Assembly (NCBI GenBank): GCA_949987705.1
Contig: OX465281.1
Span: 99,046,326-99,110,325, forward strand
Source: Thereva unica
Lineage: Eukaryota; Arthropoda; Insecta; Diptera; Therevidae
Length of the DNA: 64,000 bases
Direction of reading: 5' to 3'
Shown: one piece after another, positions 1 to 9,609 of the stretch
Layout of the letters: every line of letters starts with the position of its first letter
Numbering within the stretch: position 1 is the first letter of the stretch
Position numbers and translations under genes: made by a program
Notes under the pieces: model-generated
What the model saw: only the letters and a program-made list of their open reading frames with translations
The model's database searches: none
What the model was told of the DNA's origin: nothing

Positions 1-748
1 AACTAGATACGGAGAGCACACCAAGAGAGAACTGAACGGAAAGGAATAATAGGTCATGGTCCAGAAAGCTAGGGGGGGAAAGTTGATGATGCTTTAACAC
101 TGCATCAGTGCAGGTAGTAGCTAGGACATCAAGCAAGGATGGGTTTTGACAATTAAGAAATGTTGGTAGATTATTTAGAATATGCAAGTCCAATGTCTCA
201 AATAAATATCTAAGAGCATTCGCACGAGGATTGATTTTGAGCAGATCAGCATTAAAGTCACCCGCAACAATTATGTTCTCATAGTGGTGAGAAAGAGAAG
301 AAACAAGATCGGAGAACTCATTAGCGATATCGGAATTGAAGGCATTGGGAGGACAGTATACGCTGATAACAACACATTTGTCATATGAAGATTTTACCTC
401 AACAGCAATAAACTCGAATTGTAAGCCATTAGACTTACCGAACACTCTTGAGGAGAGCGAAGAGGTCACATATACAGCGACACCACCACCAGTGCGGTCA
501 AGCCGATCACCACGATGTAACACAAAATTACGAAGGGAAACAAAAGAGGAGGGGATTCCTGGTTTTAACCAAGTCTCACTCACAAGCACAATCTGTATCT
601 TTGTTTGATCAAACATCCATCTCAATTCATCCATTTTGTTGTTCAGACTTCTCGCATTTAGAACACATATGTTAAGTCCAGAGGAGGTGGAGCAAAGGAT
701 GTTTAGCAGTCTTCCCTGTTCGTGCACTCTATCAGGAAACTGATACAT
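1..748 (-). CDS. LINE-A ORF2, N-terminal endonuclease domain (partial)
   Basis: Starts at an ATG at 748-746 and stays open to about position 75. The protein is the endonuclease that nicks target DNA to prime reverse transcription. Visible family motifs, in order: a start block NICVLNARSLNNKMDEL, the catalytic VSETWL block, the RTGGGVAVY block, and AGDFNA. The SDH box and the reverse transcriptase lie beyond the window edge. Near position 75 a run of seven G (C on the coding strand) is one base shorter than the matching stretch in the second copy, so the reading frame shifts there; this may be a real mutation or a homopolymer error. ORF1 lies about 340 bp upstream. The domain call is firm from motifs. 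Confidence 0.85.
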   Translation of the reverse strand, partial: MYQFPDRVHEQGRLLNILCSTSSGLNICVLNARSLNNKMDELRWMFDQTKIQIVLVSETWLKPGIPSSFVSLRNFVLHRGDRLDRTGGGVAVYVTSSLSSRVFGKSNGLQFEFIAVEVKSSYDKCVVISVYCPPNAFNSDIANEFSDLVSSLSHHYENIIVAGDFNADLLKINPRANALRYLFETLDLHILNNLPTFLNCQNPSLLDVLATTCTDAVLKHHQLSPPSFLDHDLLFLSVQFSLGVLSVSS

Positions 749-1089
749 AAATGCAAGAAATGAGCACAGTCACAACCTCAAAAGTCAGTAAGAAACAAGC
801 TAAAAATGTTAAATAGAAGAAGGAATAAAAGACAGGATAAGAAGGGACAGATAAAGAGGAAGAAGAATAGCCAAGAAAAGAGGCAACATAGTACATACAA
901 ATTCTATAGAAACTTAAAATTAAAATGAAAACTAAAAGTAAAAAAATTAAGAACTTATAACAACTAAAATTTAAAATCAAAACTAAGAGGATAAAAATTA
1001 AAATTAAAACTAAGAGTAAAGAAAAAATAAAATAAAATGAAAACATAGCAAACAAATGCTCCACAGTATAGCAGGATGCTTCTCCAAAG

Positions 1090-2022
1090 TTAGGTCTTGA
1101 CAGAAATGGCTTCATTCAGGTCAAGGACAGACTTAAATATTTGAGGTCTTTGATTTTTGTCCAGCTGAACAAAAATCCGACCTTGTCGTGAAAATACCGC
1201 GGCGACGAGGTTCCTCAATTGAAGCTTTCTTGCCGAACGAAAAATGTCTTCATTTTTTGGCGACAAGCTTTCGCTCAAACGAACAACGCTGTCAGCAGTA
1301 AATTCCAGATTCAATTTGTTCAGCAAGAGAGTGCCGTACTGCCGGGCTTTCCTCAGAAACTCCTGCTGCTCGTTGGCCGACGGGAATTTCACTATCAGTA
1401 GCGAGCTAGGAGCCGCAGCGCTACCAGTCGGGGAGTTCTGACGTTTTCGTTGATGCGGCCGGAACACGTTCACAAAAGGTGACAGTTCATGCCCGATAGT
1501 GGAGGAAAGCGATTCCAAGATAAGCTTCGGGTTCTCGTTCTCACACAACGGGACGCCTCGGATGACCACATCTTGGAGTCGTAGCTGCCGGCGCAGATCC
1601 TCCACCTCATCGGAGACTACGGCGATGTCGTGTTGCACATTTTCAACATCGTCTCTTAGCCCTGCAAATTGACTATTTAACGAATTACACACCTCATCAA
1701 TACGAGCTGTTAGGCGAGCCTCAAGTGAATTCAAACGATCCTCGACCACATCAATCCGTGCTGCTAGGCGAGTCTCTAGTGAGTTTAGACGATCCTCAAA
1801 GGTGGCAAGTTGATCGTCCAGCATGCGGTTGAGGCTCACTAAAAGCTTTTTTTTCAAAAGTTCAAAGCTGTCTTCAGGGCCAGCAACTGACGTCGATCTT
1901 GGCGTTCTGCTTCTGCCATCGGTGTGCCTGCTGCTAGCGGGGGTGTTGACCCCAGCGGGATTAACATTGACAATATCGGCACATTTTCTTGTTTTCGGCC
2001 TTGTTTGAGTTGATTTGGACAT
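1090..2022 (-). CDS. LINE-A ORF1: coiled-coil nucleic-acid-binding protein, FP-like C-terminus
   Basis: A 310-residue protein opening with MSKSTQTRPKTRK, basic and suited to RNA binding. Residues about 50-145 form a long coiled coil with an internal duplication: DRLNSLETRLAARID is followed by DRLNSLEARLTARID. After it comes RLQDVVIRGVP, a motif common at the coiled-coil/RRM-like junction of insect LINE ORF1 proteins. Residues about 190-310 resemble the FP-like domain found in many CR1-group ORF1s (SLSPKNEDIFRSARKL, then GRIFVQLDKNQRP). In this family ORF1 protein coats the element RNA. The frame is intact from ATG to stop, so this half has decayed little. No zinc knuckle is present. Confidence 0.85.
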   Translation of the reverse strand: MSKSTQTRPKTRKCADIVNVNPAGVNTPASSRHTDGRSRTPRSTSVAGPEDSFELLKKKLLVSLNRMLDDQLATFEDRLNSLETRLAARIDVVEDRLNSLEARLTARIDEVCNSLNSQFAGLRDDVENVQHDIAVVSDEVEDLRRQLRLQDVVIRGVPLCENENPKLILESLSSTIGHELSPFVNVFRPHQRKRQNSPTGSAAAPSSLLIVKFPSANEQQEFLRKARQYGTLLLNKLNLEFTADSVVRLSESLSPKNEDIFRSARKLQLRNLVAAVFSRQGRIFVQLDKNQRPQIFKSVLDLNEAISVKT

Positions 2023-2270
2023 TTTAAGGCACAGGAAAAGCGGAAAAGGAAAGGCTAAAAACGCAATCGGACACCGACTTTAAAAACGCTGCGGTAATAT
2101 ATACTTGGCGGAAGATTTGAGCGGATAAATTAAAAAACCGGGAGCTATGCAGAAACACGTCTACTCAGTCGACATTCACTGTCTGTAACAGCGGTTGCGG
2201 ATCTGAGAATCGCAAAGTGTCAAATCCGCAACTCACTTCCCTCCCGTCGGATCTGGGAATCGAGGCCATT

Positions 2271-2356
2271 ATGTATTTAATTGTTCATTATATTTTTTTA
2301 TTTATTTTATAAGTAGGTAATAACAAAATAAAAAAATGCAGGAATTCAAACTAATA
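2271..2356. other. AT-rich flank between LINE-A and the USP-like fragment
   Basis: Short AT-rich stretch with no coding signal that I can support. Confidence 0.5.
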
Positions 2357-2659
2357 TTATTGTCTTTGTAAAACAAAAACATAAGCTCCTTTCGAGTTTC
2401 TCAGCCAAGATTTTTTCTGCACTATGGAATCATTGATCCATAACCAGCTCGATTTTTGTTTCAACATGCTGATGTAATGACCTTGTTCGAGTGTTCCTGT
2501 ATCTAATATAGCACTAATCCCTTTATAATTTGAACCTCCTATATGCAATTTTGCAGAAGTGACAGCTTTGATATCGCATTGCTCAATTTTAATAAACTTT
2601 TTATTTTTCAGTTCGAATAATTTCAGTTGTATTATGAGAACCGGTGCTGCCGAAATCAT
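2357..2659 (-). pseudogene. C-terminal part of a ubiquitin-specific-protease-like (USP, peptidase C19) domain
   Basis: A 100-residue open frame with the late blocks of a USP catalytic domain in the right order: LIIQLKLFELKNKKFIKI (the 'hydrophobic strand' box), then a loop, then TLEQGHYISMLKQ (the His box with catalytic-type H), then SWLWINDSIV and a terminal SKGAYVFVLQR. These enzymes remove ubiquitin from proteins. The Cys box and the first two thirds of the domain are not seen upstream (2660-2750 gives no matching frame), so this is a fragment: either the last exon of a host gene whose other exons lie outside the window, or a captured piece. No poly(A) tail or splice acceptor is clear. Family call good, status unsure. 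Confidence 0.6.
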
Positions 2660-2752
2660 TTCAGATTTACGAATCTTTTGAGTCTACAAATAATTTTAAC
2701 ATTGACCACTCAGGGTTACTCGTTTTCCAAATTCATGATCAATAAGTTGCCA

Positions 2753-4740
2753 TGTCGAGGGGGTTGTGAAGAGAATGGTAATGCGTCCTCTTGAGGTGGC
2801 CTCGGTGGATCTAACTATTTATTGAGTATACTATATTACTTATTGTATTCTACTTATCATACCCTTTCATTTGATACCCATGTCGAGGGGGTTGTGAAGA
2901 AAATGGTAATCCGCCCTCTTGAGATGACCGCCATGGATCTAACCAGATATTGAGTATATTATATCGCTTATGGTATTCTACTTATGATACCCTTTCAATT
3001 GATACCTATGTCGAGGTGGTGGTGAAGAAATGGTAGTCGGCCTTCTTGAGACGGCCGCCATGGATATAAAGACAAAGCTTATTGTATTCTACTTATCATA
3101 CCCATTCATTTGATACCCATGTCGAAGGGGTTGTAAAGAATATGGAAATCAGCCCTCTTGAGATGACCGCCGTGGATCTAACCAGATATTGAGTATACTA
3201 TATTGATTATTGTCTTCTACTTAAGATACCCTTCAATTGATACCTATGTCGAGGTGGTGGTGAAGAAATGGTAGTCCGCCCTCTTGAGACAGCCGCCATG
3301 GATATAAAGACATAACTTATTGTATTCTACTTATCATACCCTTTAATTTGATACCCATGTCGAGGGGGTTGTGAAGAAAATGGTAATGCGTCCTCTTAGG
3401 TGGCCTCGGTGGATCTAACTATTTATTGAGTATACTATATTGCTTATTGTAGTCTACTTATCATACCCTTTCATTTGATACCCATGTCGAAGGGGTTTTG
3501 AAGAAAATGGTTATCCGCCCTCTTGAGATGACCGCCATGGATCTAACCAGATATTGAGTATATTATATCGCTTATGGTATTCTACTTGTGATACCTATGT
3601 CGAGGTGGTGGTGAAGAAATGGTAGTCCACCCTCTTGAAATGGCCGCCATGGATATAAAGACATAGCTTATTGTATTCTACTTATCATACCCTTTCATTT
3701 GATACCCATGTCGAGGGGGTTGTGAAGAGAATGGTAATCCGCCCTCTTGAGATGACCGCCATGGATCTAACCATATATTGAGTATATTATATCGCTTATG
3801 GTATTCTACTTATGATACCCTTTCAATTGATACCTATGTCGAGGTGGTGATGAAGAAATGGTAGTCCGCCCTCTTGAGACAGCCGCCATGGATATAAAGA
3901 CATAGCTTATTGTATTCTACTTATCATACCCTTTCGTTTGATACCCATGTCGAGGGGGTTGTGAAGAAAATGGTAATGCGTCCTGTTGAGGTGGCCTCGG
4001 TGGATCTAACTATTTATTGAGTATACTATATTGCTTATTGTATTCTACTTATAATACCCTTTCATTTGATACCCTTGTCGAAGGGGTTGTGAAGAAAATG
4101 GTTATCCGCCCTCTTGAGATGACCGCCATGGATCTAACCAGATATTGAGTATATTATATCGCTTATGGTATTGTACTTATGATACCCTTTCAATTGATAC
4201 CTACAGTGAGCATCAATATAAAGTTAACACAAATTCCCCTTTTTTAATTTGAGCCTTTTAAGGAGCCTCCAGGACCCCCTTAGAGGCAAATGCGAATTTT
4301 TAAATTATTTTTTAATTGTAGTAGAGACTGTTACGAAGATTTTAAGGGGTTGTGTAGCCTCCTCCGATTTTTTTTGAGGATGTAAAAACGTGGATTTTTT
4401 AGTGTATTTTTGTTGTTGAGCCTTTTGTGTTAACTTTATATTGATGCTCACTGTATGTCGAGGTGGTGGTGAAGAAATGGTAGTCCGCCCTCTTGAGACG
4501 GCCGCCATGGATATAAAGACATAGCTTATTGTATTCTACTTATCATACCCTTTCGTTTGATACCCATGTCGAGGGGGTTGTGAAGAAAATGGTAATGCGT
4601 CCTGTTGAGGTGGCCTCGGTGGATCTAACTTTTTATTGAGTATACTATATTGCTTATTGTATTCTACTTATAATACCGTTTCATTTGATACCCATGTCGA
4701 GGGGGTTGTGAAGAAAATGGTAATCCGCCCTCTTGAGACG
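2753..4740 (+). repeat. Satellite array with A-B-C-B-C higher-order structure
   Basis: About 15 monomers of 110-127 bp, each starting near ATGTCGAGG and ending in a TGATACCC-like block. Three types are told apart by diagnostic stretches: A has AATGCGTCCTCTTGAGGTGG (2753, 3355, 3945, 4566), B has CTCTTGAGATGACCGCC (2880, 3117, 3482, 3708, 4070, 4690) and C has GTCGAGGTGGTGGTGAAG (3008, 3245, 3595, 3833, 4200). The order is A-B-C-B-C twice (period about 595 bp), then A-B-C and A-B. The C monomer at 4200 is interrupted by a MITE. Decay at the right edge (about 4740) is abrupt. Open frames inside are by-products of the repeat. Confidence 0.92.
4204..4453. mobile_element. 250-bp mariner-type MITE with TA target duplication
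   Basis: Ends are a perfect 30-bp inverted repeat starting CAGTGAGCATCAATATAAAG. It is flanked by TA on both sides (4202-4203 and 4454-4455), exactly within the C monomer of the satellite; the other C monomers give the empty site (GATACCTATGTCGAGG). TA duplication and CAGT ends fit Tc1/mariner-type MITEs. It has no coding capacity, so a transposase elsewhere must have moved it. Confidence 0.93.
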
Positions 4741-5384
4741 CGTACCATGCGTACACTTTTTGTTAATCATCGAAATGATAGGAAATGCTATTTGATATCA
4801 GTGCTGGATTTGACTAACTTGTAACGAATATGTCATATTTTTAGAAATAAATTGCGATTACGATCTCGGCATTCAGTATTTCAAAATTTTACTGTACATT
4901 TGTACTGTGAACTACATGTTTTTTATAGTACCTAACGCAATCTGCTACCATAGTTGCCACTACCTACTTTAAATGAATACATTTTGTTAATCATCTAATG
5001 CCATCTAGCGTCAACAGTTCGAGTAAACACTTTTCGACTAACTAGTAGCACCATCTCATTTATTGAGCAATTGAAATAACTTAGAGCGCCATCTGACAGA
5101 ATAATTTTGAGTACCCACTTTTTTAGACTGAAGGAGAAGAAAAAAGTTCGATTCGAAATGTAAAAAATGTAAAAATAAAGAAAACGAAGAATGATAGGAA
5201 AAAAAACTCATGGAATAAAAAATTATTTATATTTTGGTTATCGGTTACAAATGAAAAATTACTTATATTGCTTATAAAAAGGTGATAAATCGCATAATTT
5301 TATAAAAAAAAACACCTTGTTTTCTATGTTTAGGCGTAAATAAGGCATTAGCTGTTTGCCCTTACGAACTCGGCAAACTACCGC
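4741..5384. other. Unclassified AT-rich spacer
   Basis: Between the satellite edge and LINE-B. I see no gene, terminal repeat or RNA. The last 50 bases before 5385 may still belong to LINE-B or to an unrelated junction. Confidence 0.5.
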
Positions 5385-7947
5385 TTGCCTTGATACATTG
5401 GCTGAAATACTCAAATGGCACCAGTGTTTCTGGCAAAGACGCTGAGCTTTTTGCAGATATTAATAATTTGCACCAAATTGTCAATCGGGAAACGCGTGTC
5501 CCGGACGTTGAAGGTCACGGAGCCCATCTCCTTGACCTGTTTCTTACATCACACCCATCACGGTACTCCGTCGAAGTTGGCTCACCTCTCGGTAACTCGG
5601 ACCATTGCCTAGTCAGCGCTAATTTCCCATACTCATCTTCTACCCCTACTAACACAGTTCCTAAAAAAACTGTTTGGCACTATGGGAAAGCCAACTGGTT
5701 GGGGCTAATTCGCTTTTTTCAAGCCACGGACTGGGATCTATGTTTCCGGGATGCCAGTGCGAGCTATGCCGCTCTATGTATAACCAAAATTATACGGGCT
5801 GGAATGCGGTTATTCATTCCTCATTCTATCAAATCTACAAAGCCAAGGCCGAATAGATGGTTTAATGGGGAATGCATGGACGCAATTAAAGCTAAAGAAG
5901 CCGCTTATAGAGCGTTCAGACACTCCCCAAGTGAGTCCCTTCGTCGTGAGTATATCAAATTAAGAAATTCCTGTAATTCCACCATCAGGAAGGTTAAATC
6001 GTCATTTGACGACAAATTAAGAAACAAGATTCTCAACGCAAATGCAGGCAGCAAAAACTTCTGGGCCTTGGTAACTTCCATCAAGAAGAATTTTACCTCT
6101 TCCTCAACCCCTCCATTCATCAATGGAAAGGAGGTGATAACAGAAAGCAAATCCAAGGCCGATTTATTGGCATCTCTGTTCGCCTCAAATTCTTCTCTGC
6201 CCGAATCTGATACGTCACCACCGGTCCTCGATCGCATCGCCCATTCAATGGGCGGGATCTTCTTCAGGACCCGTGAGGTATATAAATGTCTCAAGGAGCT
6301 TGACGTCAACAAATCCACTGGCCCCGATAATATTCCCCCTATGGTACTCAATAAATGTGCCTCACCTTTGGCTAAACCTCTGCGCAAACTTTTTGCCGTA
6401 TCATATTTCTCCGGAGTTTATCCAAACTCCTGGAAACTAGCTCATGTTCAGCCCATTCCGAAAAAAAGTGATGCCAGCGACCCTTTAAACTACCGCCCAA
6501 TAGCAATAACTTCTGTTCTCTCCAAAATCATGGAGACAATAATTAATAGAAAGCTGATGCAATATTTAGAATCTAACCATATCATACACGACAGGCAGTA
6601 CGGCTTTAGACCGAAAAGATCTACTGGCGACCTTCTTGTGTGTTTGACCGAGCATCTACACCGAAGCATCCATAGTTCCGGTGAGTCTGGTCTGGTTGCT
6701 CTAGATATTTCCAAGGCTTTTGACAGAGTATGGCATCCCGCTCTGCTGTCCAAACTCCAAGCTATTGGTATCGACTCAGTTCTTATGAACTGGATTGAGA
6801 GCTTTCTTTCCAGCCGTTCAATCAAGGTAGTATTGGATGGCGTCGAATCCAACCCACACTCCATCTTGGCCGGCGTTCCCCAAGGATCGATCCTCTCACC
6901 TGCTCTCTTTCTAATATTTATTAACGATCTGCTCTCAATCCCCTCCAACCCACTCCACAGTTTCGCCGACGACAGTACTCTGCGTTACTCTTACGCCAAC
7001 GCTAGACAAGCAAGTGCCAGACCTTGTCTCTTAGACCGCGAACTCATGGCCAGCTCTCTTAACGCAGACATCGAGCGCATTCTTGACTGGGGCCGCAAGA
7101 ATCGGGTCGAATTTAACGCATCTAAAACAAAGTACTGCATTATCTCCACCAAAACCTGTACCGACTTTCCCTCTATTTCAGTGGACGGGGATAGCCTAAC
7201 ACCTGACCCATCTCTTAGCATCCTGGGAAAGACTCTATCTAATGATATGCAATGGAATAGTCACATATTCCAAATTGCCAAACAAGCGTATCAATGCCTA
7301 GGATTCCTTAAGAGATGCAAGTTCCTCCTTCAGCCAGCTGCTCTAGCCACAATCTACAAGTCATACATTCGACCCCACCTTGAATACAACTCGTATATCT
7401 GGGCGGGCGCTCCTAAAACCACCTTGGCTTGGCTGGATAAGGTGCAAAATCGCGCCATCAAACTCATTGGTGATAGCACTCTTTGCTCCTCCATCGACCC
7501 TTTAAGCCACCGTAGGAACGCCGCTGCACTCAGCAAGTTTTATCGCTATTATTACAGCGAATGCTCCACTGAAATAAAGAACCTCCTGCCTACACGGCAA
7601 CTTTTGTCCCGCAACACAAGACTAGCCAACTCGGCTCACCCCTTCACCCTGCAGCCCTCCCCTTCGCGCACATTACGGTTTAGCTGTTCGTTTATAAATA
7701 GATCAACTCGATTGTGGAACTCTCTTCCGCAATCGGTGTTTCCGAGCTCATATAACATCTCTGAGTTCAAACGCAAGGTTCATCGACACCTACTCATGCA
7801 CCCCCAGACCCCTAACCTATCCTTTCTATTCTATCCTTCAGATCAAGCTTACTACCATACATTGCACCATGACTCGAACGACATGACGGACTAGTAGTAC
7901 AAAGGGTGACTCCTAAGCTTCATCGTATCACAAAAAAAAAAAAAAAA
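5385..7947 (+). mobile_element. LINE-B copy 1: 5'-truncated CR1/Jockey-group LINE with poly(A) tail
   Basis: Contains the last part of the endonuclease, the full reverse transcriptase and C-terminal region, a short 3' UTR and an A-run tail at about 7931-7947. The 5' end is truncated inside the endonuclease, near 5385. The tail butts directly against the truncated RNase H of gypsy G1, so the LINE probably inserted into G1. A sister copy in the opposite orientation lies at 15846-18200 and shares the same 3' UTR. Confidence 0.88.
5390..7894 (+). CDS. LINE-B ORF2 (partial): endonuclease tail, reverse transcriptase, C-terminal domain
   Basis: An uninterrupted frame of 834 codons; the first codon is not ATG because the 5' part is missing, so the true start lies upstream of the truncation. 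Order of domains: endonuclease tail with HLLDLFLTSHP and the NSDHCLV (SDH) box at residues about 50-75; RT at about 330-600 with LNYRPIAITSVLSKIMETII, QYGFRPKRSTGDLL, ALDISKAFDRVWH, AGVPQGSILSPALF and the catalytic FADDSTLRYSY; thumb-like stretch about 600-680; C-terminal LWNSLPQSVFPSS typical of CR1/Jockey-group ORF2. The enzyme copies the element RNA at a nicked target. RT residues look intact, yet the copy is dead for lack of a 5' end and ORF1. Confidence 0.92.
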   Translation: MIHWLKYSNGTSVSGKDAELFADINNLHQIVNRETRVPDVEGHGAHLLDLFLTSHPSRYSVEVGSPLGNSDHCLVSANFPYSSSTPTNTVPKKTVWHYGKANWLGLIRFFQATDWDLCFRDASASYAALCITKIIRAGMRLFIPHSIKSTKPRPNRWFNGECMDAIKAKEAAYRAFRHSPSESLRREYIKLRNSCNSTIRKVKSSFDDKLRNKILNANAGSKNFWALVTSIKKNFTSSSTPPFINGKEVITESKSKADLLASLFASNSSLPESDTSPPVLDRIAHSMGGIFFRTREVYKCLKELDVNKSTGPDNIPPMVLNKCASPLAKPLRKLFAVSYFSGVYPNSWKLAHVQPIPKKSDASDPLNYRPIAITSVLSKIMETIINRKLMQYLESNHIIHDRQYGFRPKRSTGDLLVCLTEHLHRSIHSSGESGLVALDISKAFDRVWHPALLSKLQAIGIDSVLMNWIESFLSSRSIKVVLDGVESNPHSILAGVPQGSILSPALFLIFINDLLSIPSNPLHSFADDSTLRYSYANARQASARPCLLDRELMASSLNADIERILDWGRKNRVEFNASKTKYCIISTKTCTDFPSISVDGDSLTPDPSLSILGKTLSNDMQWNSHIFQIAKQAYQCLGFLKRCKFLLQPAALATIYKSYIRPHLEYNSYIWAGAPKTTLAWLDKVQNRAIKLIGDSTLCSSIDPLSHRRNAAALSKFYRYYYSECSTEIKNLLPTRQLLSRNTRLANSAHPFTLQPSPSRTLRFSCSFINRSTRLWNSLPQSVFPSSYNISEFKRKVHRHLLMHPQTPNLSFLFYPSDQAYYHTLHHDSNDMTD

Positions 7948-9600
7948 TGGCTCTGGTCAAGGGCTTGTGGTCTGTGAAAATGGTAAGGTTTCTGCCTTCT
8001 ATAAAATGTTTAAATCTTTTGATAGCTAGATATATTGCCAAAAGTTCCCGGTCGAAACTGGAATATTTTGTTTCGGAAGGTTTTAATCTTTTTGAAAAGA
8101 AACTCAATGGTTCCCATTTATTACCGTTAAGTTGTTCTAACACCGCTCCTGTCGCATCACTAGATGCGTCTACCCATAGACTGACTTTGGCATTAGGATC
8201 TGGGTGAACGAGTAAAGTGTAGTTTTCTAGGTCTTGTTTAATAGTATTGAAAGCAATGTCATGTTCTTCTGACCAAGAAAATTCTGCATTATTGGACTTC
8301 CGTTTAGGACCTTTTTGGAGTAACTTGTGTAAAGGCATTGCTATTTGTGCTATATTGGACAGGAAACGGTGATAAAAATTTGCCATTCCTAGGAAACGTT
8401 GTAGTTTCTTAACACTAGTAGGTGTGGGGAAATCTTTTATTGCACGTATTCGGCTTACAGAAGGAGCGATTCCGAGTTCAGAGATAGTATGTCCGAGAAA
8501 TTCTAGTTTGTTGACACCCAATACCCACTTTTGTGCTGTTTATGCTGTACTTTTGCTGTCGAACAATATATGTAGATGTTTTTTATGCTCCTCTGGGGTT
8601 CGGCTGCCCACGAGAATGTCATCTACGTATACGAAAACAGATTCAAGTCCTTGTAGTACTTCATTGATGAATCTTTGGAACGTCTGCGCTCCATTTTTTA
8701 CGCCAAAAGGCATACGTAAAAATTCAAAAAGGCCGAAAGGTGTTGTTACTGCCGTCTTGAAAATGTCTTCTGCCGCCACTGGGATTTGGTGGTAAGCCCG
8801 AACTAGGTCAATTTTTGAAAAATATTTGCAGCCATGTAGATTGATTGTGCAATCATGTATGTTCGGCAATGGATATTTCTCAAAAATGGTAGCGGCATTT
8901 AATTGCCTATAATCTCCACATGGTCGCCAATCGGTGGAGTCCTTCTTGGGTACCATGTGGAGAGGTGAAGCGACGGATGAGGATGATGGTCTGCATATAC
9001 CAAGTTGTACCATAGTCTCGAATTCCGCTTTAGCTATCTTGAATCTCTCTGGATTCAATCTTCTAGGCCGGGCGGCTGGGAGTGGACCTGTTGTGAAAAT
9101 ATGATGCACTGTGTTATGCTCAACGGGTTGGTTAAAATTTGGCGGAGCTTTGAGAGATGGGTATTCGTTCAGAATGGAACCGAACTCTCCAGTTAGGGCA
9201 TATAATTTAGGCGTGCAACAACTAACAACTTTCGAGACGCAGTTTACCGCGATGGTAGTTTGTTTGTCCTTCAGTTTTCTGTCGCGAATGTCTACGATAA
9301 GATCGAATTTGTATAGGAAATCGGCTCCAATGATCGCGTAATCTACTGAGGCGATTATAAAAGTGTACTGGAATTGGCGACGAAGTCCTAAGTCTAATGT
9401 TAAGGTTTTGAAACCCTATGTGCTAATTGGTGAACCATTTGCTGCTATTAATAGGAAGTCTGATTTGGTTCCTTGCTTTTTAAATAATTTTCTAGGGACA
9501 ATAGAGATTTCGGCACCTGTGTCGATTAAGAACTGATTGTTTGTGGATCTATCCCATGCGAATAAACGACATGATGGTTTGCCCAACATCGCTGTCGCGG
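7948..9600 (-). pseudogene. G1 pol: protease, reverse transcriptase, truncated RNase H
   Basis: Protease has the active-site block FLIDTGAEISIVP near 9530-9490. RT blocks follow: [49 protein letters not shown] and catalytic [11 protein letters not shown]. Then the connection VNKLEFLGHTI and RNase H with LWVDASSDATGAVLEQ and SSFDRELLAIYLAIKRF, cut at FTDHKPLTRAI. Decay: a TAG stop in the protease region near 9417 and an in-frame TAA near 8538 between RT and the FLGH block. The two RT-side open pieces share one frame, so these are stops rather than shifts. This would have been the polyprotein that copies the RNA genome. Confidence 0.88.
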
Positions 9601-9609
9601 ACGATGTGG

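Larger units (their letters stand above)
1..2270 (-). mobile_element. LINE-A copy 1: 5' half of a CR1/Jockey-group non-LTR retrotransposon
   Basis: Minus-strand element with a probable 5' UTR (about 2023-2270), ORF1 (1090-2022), a spacer of about 340 bp rich in A and T (749-1089) and the start of ORF2 (748 to 1). It runs off the left window edge. Bases 1-130 align, in reverse complement, with the start of the plus-strand copy at 25456, so the two are overlapping halves of one family. The 5' end near 2270 is an estimate: it is where GC-richer UTR sequence gives way to AT-rich flank. Two-ORF layout, coiled-coil ORF1 and apurinic-type endonuclease place it in the CR1/Jockey group; the exact clade would need a tree. 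Confidence 0.85.

Noticed and set aside
336..675. Plus-strand open frames over the LINE-A endonuclease
   Set aside because: Antisense shadows of the minus-strand endonuclease.
732..1115. 127-codon minus-strand open frame, rich in Leu, Ile and Phe
   Set aside because: It lies in the A/T-rich spacer between ORF1 and ORF2 of LINE-A; composition alone explains the hydrophobic residues.
2753..4740. CRISPR-like array
   Set aside because: Units are contiguous 110-127-bp monomers with no unique spacers, in a eukaryotic genome.
4636..4824. Short plus-strand frame at the satellite edge
   Set aside because: Mostly satellite repeat read in a chance frame; similar phrases come from the repeat at 44613.
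5905..7536. Several antisense frames inside LINE-B copy 1
   Set aside because: All opposite to the RT gene, without domain signal.
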